Below, one piece after another: positions 17,283 through 25,928 of a stretch of DNA of 64,000 nucleotides. Position numbers and translations under genes: made by a program. Positions within the stretch are counted from its first letter, which is position 1, and each line of letters begins with the position of its first letter. Origin of the DNA: Stenotrophomonas acidaminiphila (GTDB lineage Bacteria > Pseudomonadota > Gammaproteobacteria > Xanthomonadales > Xanthomonadaceae). The notes under the pieces are model-generated. The model saw only the letters and a list, made by a program, of their open reading frames with translations. It did no database searches and was not told where the DNA came from. The stretch is taken from the NCBI GenBank assembly GCA_002951995.1, contig CP019797.1:976501-1040500 (forward strand), written 5' to 3'.

Positions 17283-20200
17283 ATGGACAAGCGTATGAAG
17301 ATGAAGGTGCTGGACTACACCCTGCTGTGCCTGCTGGCCGGCGCGACCACCCCGCTGGCCACGGCCGCGGCGACGCCGGACGGCGTCGCATCCGCCGAGC
17401 CGGCCGAACCCCGCGCGGGCGCGCCGGAACCGGCGCCTGCGGCGCTGGACTGCGGCGCGGACGCCTGCACCGGCGACGACGGCCTGCTGTTCCAGCTGCG
17501 CACGCGCAGCCATGCCGCGCCGGTGACCCGGGGCACCCATGCCGGTTCGTCGTCCGACGCCCTGCAGCCCGATCGCCGGGTCGAGGTGTCGGTCGAACCG
17601 CAGGGCCGGGCGGTGGCGATGGGCAAGTACTCCATCGACCTGCCCGGTGGCGGGGTGGTGTGGGCGACCGAGGATCCGACCCTGGGGTCACCGGAGCTGT
17701 CGGTATCGGCGCCGTCGATGGTGGCCTTCGACGGCGAGCGCCTGCTCAAGCCGGTGCAGTTCTATGCGCGTGGCAACTATCCGGCCTTCATCGAACGCAT
17801 GGAGGTGCGCCTGTACCGTGCCAGCGATGCCGACCTGATCGAGCCGCTGGCGAGCGTGCCGCTGGACGTGGCGGCGGTCAGCCATGGCGAGTGGGACGGC
17901 GCGTTGCCGGGCAAGTACCGCTTCCGCAAGGGCGATGAGCTGGTCTACGTGTTGCGTGCCACCGGCGCCAACGGCCAGTTCGACGAGACCTCGCCGCGCG
18001 TGCTGCAGCTGGTGTCGCCGGAAGATGCCGAGCGCGGCGCCAATGCGCTGCGCAACAGCACCGAGAAGCGGCTGGGCAATGCCCTGAGCGCCGAGCAGGC
18101 GCAGACCCAGAGCCTGATCGACGATGTCTTCGCGGGTAGCGGCCTGCGCCAGCAGAACATCCCGCTGTACGGTTCGCGCATCCGCATCCAGGGCCGCAAC
18201 ATCCCCGCGGGCATGGCGCTGAGCATCAACGGCGAAAGCTATCCGGTGGACCTGGAGCGCAAGTTCGTCGCCGAGTACCTGATGCCGGTCGGCACGCACC
18301 GCTTCGACATCGGCGTGGGCGGCGAGGGCGGTCCTGCCCACCCCCTGGACGTGGACGTCACCGGTCGCTACTTCTTCGGCGTCGCGCTGGCCGACGTGAC
18401 CATCGCCCAGAACAAGGTCAGCGGTTCCAACGAGCCGTTCCGCGGCGACGCCAACTACCGGGACGATGTCATCAGCGACGGCCGCCTGGCGTTCTACGGC
18501 AAGGCCAAGCTGCGCGGCCGCTACCTGGTGACCGCGCAGGCCGATACCACCGAGCGCGACCTGGACCGGCTGTTCAACGGTTTCGGCAAGGCCGACCCGC
18601 AGGACATCTTCCGCCGGCTCGATCCGGACCTGTACTACCCGGTCTACGGCGACGATTCCAACACCCGTCGCGACGTGGACACGATGGGCCGGTTCTACCT
18701 GCGCATGGACTGGGACAAGAACCAGGCGCTGTGGGGCAACTACGCCACCGGCCTGACCGGGACCGAGTTCGGCCAGTACCAGCGCGCGCTGTATGGCGCG
18801 GCGCTCAACTGGCGCTCGAACGCCAGCAACCGCTGGGGCGATGCCGGCAGCGAACTGCGCGTGTTCGGTTCGCAGGCCGAAACCGCGCCGGGCCACAATG
18901 AATTCATCGGCACTGGTGGCAGCCTGTACTACCTGCGGCATACCGACCTGCTGCCGGGTTCGGACGTGGTGACCCTGGAGATCCGCGACCGCAGCAGCGG
19001 CCGTACCGAGAACCGGGTGGTGCTGCAGCGCGGGGCCGACTACGAGATCGACGAACTGCAGGGCCGCCTCCTGCTGACCCGCCCGTTGGCGCAGATCACC
19101 CGCGACAACAGCCCGACCCTGACCCGCGATGCGCCGCTGGACGGCTTCGAACAGCGCCTGCTGGTGGACTACGAGTGGGTGCCGGCCGGCTTCGATGCGG
19201 ACGACGTGACCGTGGGCTTCCGCGGCAAGCACTGGATCGGCGACCACGTCGGCCTCGGCGCGACCTGGGTCGACGAGAACCGGGCCGGCGAGGACTACAC
19301 GCTCAAGGGCGCCGACCTCACCCTGCAGGCCGGCAAGGGCACCTACCTGAAGGCCGAGTACGCGCATACCGAATCCTTCGGCGTGCCGGCGTTCTTCTCC
19401 GACAACGGCGGCCTGAGCTTCATCCAGCAGAATGACACCGCGTTGAACCGCAAGGGCGATGCCCGCTCGCTGGAAGCCCGCGCCAATTTCAGGGAACTGG
19501 GCTGGACCGAACAGGACTGGGCCGCCGGTGCATGGTGGCGCCAGACCGACGCCGGCTATTCGGTGTCCCGCTACGACACGGGCCTGCCGGTGACCGAGTA
19601 CGGTGCCGAGCTGCTGGGCCAGTTCACCCCGGACCTGGGCCTGTACACCCGCTACACCCGCGCCGAGCGCGGTGCCGACACCCTGGCCCAGGCCCAGGCC
19701 ACGCTGCAGTGGCAGGCCAGCGAGGCGGGGACCCTCAGCGCCGAACTGCGCCGGGTCGACCAGCAGGGCAGCTACCTCGATGCCATCGGCACGCTGGCGG
19801 CGGTCAAGTACCTGCACCGCTTCGGCGCCACGATGGAGCTGTACGGCGTGGCCCAGCTGACCGTGGACGATGACGGCGGCAAGTACGCCGACAACGATGC
19901 CCTGACCCTCGGTGCCAAGCACCTGTTCGGCAACAACTCGTCGGTGGGCGCGGAAGTGACCGACGGCGACCGTGGCAACGCCGCCACCGTCAATGCCGAG
20001 TACCGCATCAGCCCGGAACACGCCTTCTACGGTGGCTACACCTATTCGGCCGACACCACCGAACGCGACCCGCTGTTCAATCCGGGCGGGCAGAACGGCT
20101 GGACCCTGGGGCAGCGCTGGCGGGTGTCCAGCCAGGTCAACGTGTTCAACGAAAGCCAGTTCCTCAAGGAGCGCGGCGAGGCCGGCCTGGCGCATACCTT

Positions 20201-21008
20201 CGGCATGGACTTCTACCCGGCGCAGGGCTGGAACACCGGTTTCACCCTGTCCAACGGCGAACTGGAAAGCACCGGCGGCGGCGTGGTCGAGCGGCGCGCG
20301 GCCAGCATCTCCGGCGGGCGCACCTCGCCCGATACCGATTGGCAGAGCAAGCTGGAATGGCGCCGCGACAGCGGTGCCGAGCGCCGCGAGCAGTGGGTCA
20401 GCACCACCCGCATGACCCACCGCATCAACGACAGTTGGCGCATCGCCGCGCGCTTCAACTACGCCGATACCGACGACCGGCTGGATCCGGCCGAGGGCGC
20501 CCGTTTCGTCGAAGGCAACTTCGGCTTCGCCTACCGCCCGTGGAACAGCACCCGCTGGGGCCTGTTCGGCCGCTACACCTACCTCTACGACCTGGCGTCG
20601 ATGGGCCAGCTGGGCGGCGCGCAGTACGACCAGCGTTCGCAGATCGTTTCGTTCGAGGGCGTCTACCGCCACGACCAGCACTGGGAATTCGCCGGCAAGC
20701 TGGCCCGCCGCGAAGGCGAAGTGCGCATGGGCCGCGGCGGCGGTACGTGGCTGGATTCGGCCACCACCTTCGGTGCCCTCCAGGCGCGCTACGAACTGCG
20801 CGCGCAATGGCATGCGCTGGGCGAATACCGCCAGCTGCAGGTCAAGGACGGGGGCACCCGGCAGGGCTTCCTGGTGGGCGTGGACCGCGACCTGAGCGGG
20901 AACTTCCGCATCGGCGCCGGTTACAACTTCACCGAGTTCAGTGACGACCTGACCGACTTCGACTACGACCACAAGGGCTGGTTCGTGAACCTGAGCGGTC
21001 GCTACTGA
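17283..21008 (+). CDS. Large outer-membrane beta-barrel protein paired with the DUF11 protein
   Basis: A 1,241-residue exported protein with a signal peptide (MDKRMKMKVLDYTLLCLLAG; cleavage near residue 29). The first 400 or so residues look like soluble Ig-like modules (SMVAFDGERLLKPVQFYARG; GSRIRIQGRNIPAGM). The rest is a long series of alternating amphipathic, aromatic-rich strands typical of a large barrel (for example FLVGVDRDLSGNFRIGAGY) and ends in NLSGRY, an aromatic C-terminus suited to Bam insertion. I see no TonB box or plug domain. The gene is ten bases from the DUF11 giant, with GGGGCCGGTC before ATG 17283. I infer that it anchors or exports its partner, or forms a complex with it; no named family is recognised. 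Confidence 0.72.
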   Translation: MDKRMKMKVLDYTLLCLLAGATTPLATAAATPDGVASAEPAEPRAGAPEPAPAALDCGADACTGDDGLLFQLRTRSHAAPVTRGTHAGSSSDALQPDRRVEVSVEPQGRAVAMGKYSIDLPGGGVVWATEDPTLGSPELSVSAPSMVAFDGERLLKPVQFYARGNYPAFIERMEVRLYRASDADLIEPLASVPLDVAAVSHGEWDGALPGKYRFRKGDELVYVLRATGANGQFDETSPRVLQLVSPEDAERGANALRNSTEKRLGNALSAEQAQTQSLIDDVFAGSGLRQQNIPLYGSRIRIQGRNIPAGMALSINGESYPVDLERKFVAEYLMPVGTHRFDIGVGGEGGPAHPLDVDVTGRYFFGVALADVTIAQNKVSGSNEPFRGDANYRDDVISDGRLAFYGKAKLRGRYLVTAQADTTERDLDRLFNGFGKADPQDIFRRLDPDLYYPVYGDDSNTRRDVDTMGRFYLRMDWDKNQALWGNYATGLTGTEFGQYQRALYGAALNWRSNASNRWGDAGSELRVFGSQAETAPGHNEFIGTGGSLYYLRHTDLLPGSDVVTLEIRDRSSGRTENRVVLQRGADYEIDELQGRLLLTRPLAQITRDNSPTLTRDAPLDGFEQRLLVDYEWVPAGFDADDVTVGFRGKHWIGDHVGLGATWVDENRAGEDYTLKGADLTLQAGKGTYLKAEYAHTESFGVPAFFSDNGGLSFIQQNDTALNRKGDARSLEARANFRELGWTEQDWAAGAWWRQTDAGYSVSRYDTGLPVTEYGAELLGQFTPDLGLYTRYTRAERGADTLAQAQATLQWQASEAGTLSAELRRVDQQGSYLDAIGTLAAVKYLHRFGATMELYGVAQLTVDDDGGKYADNDALTLGAKHLFGNNSSVGAEVTDGDRGNAATVNAEYRISPEHAFYGGYTYSADTTERDPLFNPGGQNGWTLGQRWRVSSQVNVFNESQFLKERGEAGLAHTFGMDFYPAQGWNTGFTLSNGELESTGGGVVERRAASISGGRTSPDTDWQSKLEWRRDSGAERREQWVSTTRMTHRINDSWRIAARFNYADTDDRLDPAEGARFVEGNFGFAYRPWNSTRWGLFGRYTYLYDLASMGQLGGAQYDQRSQIVSFEGVYRHDQHWEFAGKLARREGEVRMGRGGGTWLDSATTFGALQARYELRAQWHALGEYRQLQVKDGGTRQGFLVGVDRDLSGNFRIGAGYNFTEFSDDLTDFDYDHKGWFVNLSGRY

Positions 21009-21024
21009 CCCCGTCGCGGCGCCA

Positions 21025-21042
21025 GCGCCGCTGCAGCGGCGC
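21025..21042. terminator. Palindromic hairpin between convergent genes
   Basis: An 18-base perfect palindrome (GCGCCGCTG/CAGCGGCGC) lies between the barrel gene (+) and tag (-). It is suited to a bidirectional terminator but has no T-tract on either side. Confidence 0.4.
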
Positions 21043-21061
21043 CGGCCGGTGCCGCGCGCGA

Positions 21062-21607
21062 TCAGCCGCCGGCGCCGCCCAGCCACGGTGGCGCCGCCGC
21101 GCGGATGTCGGCCATCACCGGGCAATCATCGCGGTGCGCGCCGGGCAGGTAGCCCAGGCTCATCAGGAACTCACCGGTGATCTCGCCGCCGGTGAAGCGG
21201 AACGTCTTCTTGAACAGCTTCACCCAGTCGGCTTTGGGCCGCGGGTGGTGCGCGTCCAGCCACTGCGCGAAGCCGCCGTGCGAATCGCGCAGGCCGCGGA
21301 TCACCCCGGCGTTGTGGATGGCGGCCAGGACCTTGAGCCGGTTGCGGATGATGCCGGCGTCACCCAGCAGGCGGGCGATGTCGGCCTCGCCGTAGGCGGC
21401 CACGGCATCCACGTCGAAGCCGTGGTAGGCGCGGCGGAAGCCCTCGCGCTTGCGCAGGATGGTTTCCCAGCTCAGCCCGGCCTGGTTGATCTCCAGCAGC
21501 AGGCGCTCGAACAGTTCCTGCTCCGCACGCTGCGGGAATCCGTATTCGCGGGCGTGGTAATGGGCGTGGACCGGATGACCGGGCGCGATATCGCAATAGG
21601 CGCTCAT
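21062..21607 (-). CDS. tag: DNA-3-methyladenine glycosylase I
   Basis: Base-excision repair enzyme that removes 3-methyladenine from DNA. The 181-residue protein has the family's core: YHAREYGFP and ELFERLLLEINQAGLSWETI, an HhH-like segment (YHGFDVDAVAAYGEADIARL), and the later NRLKVLAAIHNA and SLGYLPGAHRDDC segments. Tag binds a structural zinc; the N-terminal CDIAPGH (Cys5, His11) and the C-terminal HRDDC are candidate ligands. It starts at ATG 21607, divergent from yqgE. Confidence 0.88.
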   Translation of the reverse strand: MSAYCDIAPGHPVHAHYHAREYGFPQRAEQELFERLLLEINQAGLSWETILRKREGFRRAYHGFDVDAVAAYGEADIARLLGDAGIIRNRLKVLAAIHNAGVIRGLRDSHGGFAQWLDAHHPRPKADWVKLFKKTFRFTGGEITGEFLMSLGYLPGAHRDDCPVMADIRAAAPPWLGGAGG

Positions 21608-21763
21608 GGACGGTGATGGACCCAGGGCGGGCCAGTATAGGCGCGCTGCCCATGCGGCCGCGGCCGCGCATGGAGGCGCGCGCCGCGCCGCGGCTTCGAC
21701 GCGGTGGGCCGGTACCGGGCATGGGCGGCGCGTGCGCGCCGGGCGCGGCTGCGTGGCTGACGG

Positions 21764-21769
21764 TAGAAT
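21764..21769 (+). promoter_or_regulatory. -10-like TAGAAT just before yqgE (possible leaderless start)
   Basis: TAGAAT ends six bases before the yqgE ATG at 21776. If it is a real -10 box, transcription would begin at about the A of the ATG, giving a leaderless mRNA. No convincing -35 hexamer is visible, and no Shine-Dalgarno sequence precedes the ATG. Confidence 0.35.
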
Positions 21770-21775
21770 GCGGCC

Positions 21776-22342
21776 ATGTCCACGCATTTCGACAATCTGG
21801 CCAATCACCTGCTGGTCGCCTTGCCCTCGCTGACCGATTCGGGATTCGCGCGCAGCGTCGCGCTGATCTGCCAGCACGACGACAACGGCGCCATGGGCGT
21901 GGTGGTCAACCAGCCTTCGGAATACACCCTGGGCGAAGTGCTCTCGCAGATGGAGATCGACACCGGCGACGAGCGCCTGCGCGCGCTGCCGGTGCTCAAT
22001 GGCGGCCCGGTGCATACCGGGCGCGGCTTCGTCATCCACGACGATGCACGCGACTGGGATTCCAGCCTGGCCGTGGGCCAGGGCCTGTACCTGACCACCT
22101 CGCGCGACATCCTCGAAGCCATGGCCCGGGGCGACGGCCCGCGCAACGCGCTGGTCACCCTGGGCTGCGCCGGCTGGGGCGCCGGGCAGCTGGAGCAGGA
22201 ACTGGCCGAGGACAGCTGGCTGACCGTGCCGGCCGACCCGGTGGTGCTGTTCGAGGCGCCGCTGGACGAGCGCTGGCAGCTGGCCGCCTCGCGCATCGGC
22301 GTGGACCTGTTCCGCCTGGCCGGGTACAGCGGCCATGCCTGA
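21776..22342 (+). CDS. yqgE: YqgE/AlgH family protein
   Basis: A 188-residue cytoplasmic protein of the UPF0301/DUF179 family ([54 protein letters not shown]). Its biochemical role is not established; in Pseudomonas AlgH affects alginate and global gene expression. It overlaps ruvX by eight bases, and yqgE-ruvX-pyrB is a standard arrangement in proteobacteria, so the three are likely one transcript. Confidence 0.93.
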   Translation: MSTHFDNLANHLLVALPSLTDSGFARSVALICQHDDNGAMGVVVNQPSEYTLGEVLSQMEIDTGDERLRALPVLNGGPVHTGRGFVIHDDARDWDSSLAVGQGLYLTTSRDILEAMARGDGPRNALVTLGCAGWGAGQLEQELAEDSWLTVPADPVVLFEAPLDERWQLAASRIGVDLFRLAGYSGHA

Positions 22343-22802
22343 TCCGGCGGCGCTTTCGCCCGACAGCACGGTGCTGGGGTTCGACGTCGGCTCGCGCCGC
22401 ATCGGCGTGGCCATCGGCAGTGCCTTCAGCGTCGGCGCGCGCGCGCTGGCGGTAGTCGAGGTACGCGGCGACGGCCCCGACTGGGCCGCGCTCGACCGGT
22501 TGCAGCGCGAGTGGCGCCCGCATGGCCTGATCGTCGGCGACCCGCTGACCCTGGACGGCGACGACCAGCCCAACCGCAAGCGCGCGCAGGCCTTCGCCCG
22601 GCAACTGCGGCAGCGCTACCAGGTCCCCGTGCTGCTGGTGGACGAACGTTCCAGCTCGGTGGAAGCGGCGCGGCGTTTCGCCGTCGACCGCGCCGAGGGC
22701 CGCAAGCGCCGCCGCGACGCCGCCAACCTGGACGCGGTCGCCGCCGCGGTCATCATCGAACGCTGGCTGTCCGCGCCCGGCGACGCCACCCCCGTTTCCT
22801 GA
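22335..22802 (+). CDS. ruvX: RuvX/YqgF Holliday-junction-resolvase-fold protein
   Basis: RNase-H-fold nuclease (155 residues) linked to maturation of the 16S rRNA 5' end in E. coli and proposed earlier as a Holliday junction resolvase. The acidic site is visible in [16 protein letters not shown] near residues 12-27, with VDERSSS later and [13 protein letters not shown] at the end. Its ATG lies inside the 3' end of yqgE. pyrB follows 15 bases after the stop. Confidence 0.93.
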   Translation: MPDPAALSPDSTVLGFDVGSRRIGVAIGSAFSVGARALAVVEVRGDGPDWAALDRLQREWRPHGLIVGDPLTLDGDDQPNRKRAQAFARQLRQRYQVPVLLVDERSSSVEAARRFAVDRAEGRKRRRDAANLDAVAAAVIIERWLSAPGDATPVS

Positions 22803-22817
22803 CCCCCAAGACCTGCC

Positions 22818-23768
22818 ATGACCGCCTCCCAACTCGATGCCGACGGACGCCTGCGCCACCTGCTGACCCTGGAGGGCCTGCCGCGCGAACACCTGCTGCA
22901 GCTGCTGGACCGCGCCGGGCAGATCCGCGACGCGGCGGTGGGCCGTGTCGGCAACAAGCGCGGAGTGCTGGCCGGCACCGCGGTGTGCACGCTGTTCTTC
23001 GAACCGTCCACCCGCACCCGCAGTTCGTTCCAGCTGGCCGCGCAGCGGCTGGGCGCGGACGTGCTGAATTTCGACGCGTCCACCTCGTCCACGCGCAAGG
23101 GCGAGACCGCCTGCGACACGCTGCGCAACCTGGAAGCGATGGGCGTGCGCGGCTTCGTGGTACGCCACCCCGACGACGGCGCGGTGGCCGAGCTGGCTGC
23201 CGCCGCGGGCGAGGGCACCGCGCTGATCAACGCCGGTGACGGCCGCAGCGCGCACCCGACCCAGGGCCTGCTGGACATGCTGACCCTGCGCCAGGCCAAG
23301 GGCCCGGACTTCTCGAAACTGAAGGTGCTGATCGTCGGCGACGTGAAGCACTCGCGCGTGGCGCGCACCGACCTGCATGCGCTGCGCACGCTGGGCGTTG
23401 GTGAAATCCGCGTCTGCGGCCCGCAGTCGCTGTTGCCGGACGCAGACACGCTGCGCGGCTGCGTGGTCGGGCAGGATTTCGACGCCATGCTCGAAGGCGC
23501 CGACGCGCTGATGATGCTGCGCCTGCAGCGCGAGCGCATGGAAGAAGGCCTGGTGCCGTCGCTGGAGCAGTACCACGCCGAGTACGGCCTCACCGCCGCG
23601 CGCCTGCGGCGCGCCGCCAGCGACGCGGCGGTGCTGCATCCGGGCCCGATCAACCGCGGCGTGGAAGTCACCGACGAAGTGGCCGACGGCCCGCAGTCGT
23701 GGGTATTGCGCCAGGTCGCTAACGGCGTGGCCGTGCGCATGGCGGTGCTGGAAACGCTGCTGGGCTGA
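22818..23768 (+). CDS. pyrB: Aspartate carbamoyltransferase, catalytic chain
   Basis: Forms N-carbamoyl-aspartate from carbamoyl phosphate and aspartate, the committed step of pyrimidine synthesis. The 316 residues include the carbamoyl-phosphate loop FEPSTRTRSSF near residue 61, the HPTQGLLDMLTL segment and the C-terminal HPGPINRGVE. No pyrI regulatory chain follows, so it belongs to the group that works without PyrI or pairs with a pyrC-like subunit elsewhere. It is the third gene after yqgE and ruvX. Confidence 0.95.
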   Translation: MTASQLDADGRLRHLLTLEGLPREHLLQLLDRAGQIRDAAVGRVGNKRGVLAGTAVCTLFFEPSTRTRSSFQLAAQRLGADVLNFDASTSSTRKGETACDTLRNLEAMGVRGFVVRHPDDGAVAELAAAAGEGTALINAGDGRSAHPTQGLLDMLTLRQAKGPDFSKLKVLIVGDVKHSRVARTDLHALRTLGVGEIRVCGPQSLLPDADTLRGCVVGQDFDAMLEGADALMMLRLQRERMEEGLVPSLEQYHAEYGLTAARLRRAASDAAVLHPGPINRGVEVTDEVADGPQSWVLRQVANGVAVRMAVLETLLG

Positions 23769-23778
23769 GCCCGGCCGT

Positions 23779-23812
23779 GACGCCGGCGCCGCGCCGGCGC
23801 ACTGGCGGCGTC
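23779..23812. terminator. GC-rich nested inverted repeat after pyrB
   Basis: GACGCC (23779-23784) and GGCGTC (23807-23812) flank an inner GCCGGC-type hairpin between two convergent genes. It probably ends both transcripts. It has no T-tract and overlaps the last codons of the minus-strand gene. Confidence 0.35.
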
Positions 23813-24611
23813 AGCGTTCCTGCGCGAACAGCCAGCGCCACATCGCCGGGTCGGCGTAGGTGGCGTCCCAGGCGTTGTGGTTACCCTGCGGGTATTCGGT
23901 GTAACGCGCGTCGCGGGCAGCGACTGCCTGGAAGGCGGCATGCAGCCGGCGGTCGTCGTCCGGGCGCACCACGTCGTCGCGCGCGCCGTGGAAGATCCAG
24001 ACCGGCGTGTCCTTCAGGCGCAGGGCCATGGCCTGGTAGGGGTCGGATTCCGCGGCGACGGCCTCCACCCGCAGGCCTGGCCGTTCGGCGCGCGGAGGGC
24101 GCACCGCGCCGCACACCGGCACCAGCGCGGCGAAGCGCCCCGGGTCGGCCAGGGCGATGTTCCAGCTGCCGTAGCCGCCCATCGACATGCCGGTCAGGTA
24201 CTGGCGCCGCGGATCGGCGTCGAACTCGCGCATCGCCGCATCCAGCGCGGCGACCGCCAGGCGCGCGTTGCGCCCGCTCCATTCCCCGCCCCTGGCCACC
24301 TGCGGCAGCACCACCAGCGCCGGGAAGTCCGCCGCATGGGCACGCAGGTAGGGCCCCAGCCCGGCCTCGGTCTGGCGCCTGCCGTCCTCGCCGCGCTCGC
24401 CCGAGCCGTGCAGGAACAGCACCACCGGCAGCGCGCCGGGAGCGCGCGCAGACGTCGCGGGCACGAACACCTGGTAGGGCATGCGCACGCCATCGAACTC
24501 GATGCTGCGGGCGACGAACCGCCCCTCGTCGCTCGCGGGGAGCGCGGCACAGCCGCCGAGCACGGCCATCAGCACGAGCAGGGGCAGGTGATGCAGACGA
24601 GGCCAGGCCAT
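23811..24611 (-). CDS. Lipoprotein alpha/beta hydrolase (PHB-depolymerase/prolyl-oligopeptidase-like)
   Basis: A 266-residue lipoprotein (lipobox AVLGGC, Cys21) with a compact serine-hydrolase domain: oxyanion segment VVLFLHGSGERG near residue 63, nucleophile elbow GMSMGG with Ser143, a likely catalytic Asp in FHGARDDVV (about 212) and His245 in GNHNAWD. This pattern matches the dienelactone-hydrolase/prolyl-oligopeptidase-like esterases often listed as phospholipase/carboxylesterase. It is monocistronic and convergent with pyrB. The substrate is unknown. Confidence 0.82.
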   Translation of the reverse strand: MAWPRLHHLPLLVLMAVLGGCAALPASDEGRFVARSIEFDGVRMPYQVFVPATSARAPGALPVVLFLHGSGERGEDGRRQTEAGLGPYLRAHAADFPALVVLPQVARGGEWSGRNARLAVAALDAAMREFDADPRRQYLTGMSMGGYGSWNIALADPGRFAALVPVCGAVRPPRAERPGLRVEAVAAESDPYQAMALRLKDTPVWIFHGARDDVVRPDDDRRLHAAFQAVAARDARYTEYPQGNHNAWDATYADPAMWRWLFAQER

Positions 24612-24677
24612 GGGACGCTCCGCGCCGGGGTGTGGCCATCGTAGCGGCGCTGGCGGCCTGCTGCCCGGTGCGGCGCA

Positions 24678-24944
24678 TCATCGGCGGCGTGGCACGCTGG
24701 CGAGGATGGCCAGCTGTTCGCCGGCCTCGGCATTGCCGGCCGCGGCGGCGGCCTGGACCTGCGCCAGGTCCGGGTGCAGCACCACCAGCAGCGGGAACTC
24801 GCATTGCGGACAGGCGTACTCGCTCTGCTCGTCATGTAGTTCCAGCTCCATCTGCCGGGAACCGCCCTGCCATCCGCAGGCGGGGCAGGCGTGGTCGTGT
24901 TCGCGCCAGCCGGGCTGGTAGTAATCGGTAATGGTGGTGGTCAT
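24678..24944 (-). CDS. Small zinc-ribbon protein
   Basis: An 88-residue protein with two CxxC knuckles, CPACGW (near residue 19) and CPQCEF, separated by 26 residues, the arrangement of a zinc ribbon. The C-terminal helix is Ala-rich (QVQAAAAAGNAEAGEQL). The start at ATG 24944 (MTTTITDYYQPGW) has no strong ribosome site. I do not recognise a named family or function; nucleic-acid or protein binding is possible. Confidence 0.65.
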   Translation of the reverse strand: MTTTITDYYQPGWREHDHACPACGWQGGSRQMELELHDEQSEYACPQCEFPLLVVLHPDLAQVQAAAAAGNAEAGEQLAILASVPRRR

Positions 24945-25080
24945 GGCGAAGTGTCCGGCGTGTCGCCCGCATGATAGCCGGCGGGCGCCGCCGTCCGTCG
25001 CCAAGGCCGTGGCCAGAGGCGTGGCTTCGGCTAGAATTGCGGCGCCCGTCCGGGCATCAATTCACACAGGAAGTGAACGC

Positions 25081-25877
25081 ATGAAGAAGGAAATCAGGGC
25101 CGCCTGCGCCGGGGCCGCCGTGCTGGTGGCGATGGCCGGAATGCAGGACGCGCAGGCGCAGCGCGCGCCGTGGTGGGAGCGGCAGAAGGCGGCGCAGGCG
25201 GCCGCGCAGGCCGACGGCGGCGAAACCGCCACGCAGGCTGACGCCGCGCGACCCGCCATACCCCAGCCTGCGTCGCAGGCGCCCCTCGTCAGGCGTGAGA
25301 AGATCGAAGGGCCGGGCTATACCTGGATCGAGGCCGGCGTGGCCCGGCTCGACGTGGACCTGTACGACGCCGGCGAGCACGGCAATGGCGGTTACGCGCG
25401 CGGCTCGGTGGCGGTAACTGACGGTCTCTACGTCTTCGGTGGCTACGACCGGGTTTCCAGGGACTGGAACATGGGCGTCCAGCAGCTGGAGGTCGCCATC
25501 GACCAGGCCGAGATCGGCCTTGGCACGAGCCTCTCCCTGTCCCGCGCGCCGATTTCGTCAGCGAACTGTCGCTGCTGCGGCTGGGCGCGAGGCTGGACTA
25601 CCGCGACGGGGACTACCCGCAGGACGGTTTCAGCGGCCGCGATCACCTGTATGCCGGCAAGCTGATGCTGGGCATCCGCGCCCGGCCGGTACGCAACCTG
25701 GAGCTGTGGGCCAAGGCCGGTTACCTGCGGGTGGACGACAACCTGCTGGTCGACCATTCGATGGTCGGCAATGTCGGCCTGCAGTACCGCTTCACCCCGG
25801 AATGGGGACTGGTGGGTGAAGCCGAGTTCTACGAGGACGTGCGCTTCTACCGCCTGGGCGTGCGCGCCAGCTTCTGA
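25081..25877 (+). CDS. Ax21-like outer-membrane protein, one-base frameshift
   Basis: An exported protein of about 265 residues with a signal peptide (MKKEIRAACAGAAVLVAMAG, cleavage near AQA-QR), a Gln/Ala-rich linker, and a small barrel whose strands resemble the Ax21/OmpW-like family of xanthomonads (YTWIEAGVARLDVDLYDA; GLYVFGGYDRVS; YRFTPEWGLVGEAEFYED). The first and second halves are in different frames. Adding one C to the CCC at 25541-25543 joins LGTSLSLS to PRADFVSELSLLRLGARLDY and gives a continuous protein. GGAAGTGAACGC before ATG 25081 supplies a good ribosome site. Ax21 proteins were once claimed as secreted elicitors; the current view is outer-membrane vesicle and barrel proteins. 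Confidence 0.72.
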
Positions 25878-25928
25878 GCGCACGGCAGCATCCGTCGCCG
25901 GACCGGCGACGGTTCGGGCGCGCCGTGC

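Noticed and set aside
10289..17290. A 2,333-codon open frame on the minus strand opposite the DUF11 giant
   Set aside because: It is His/Arg/Gly-rich with no domain pattern and exactly mirrors the GC-biased codon structure of the real gene on the plus strand.
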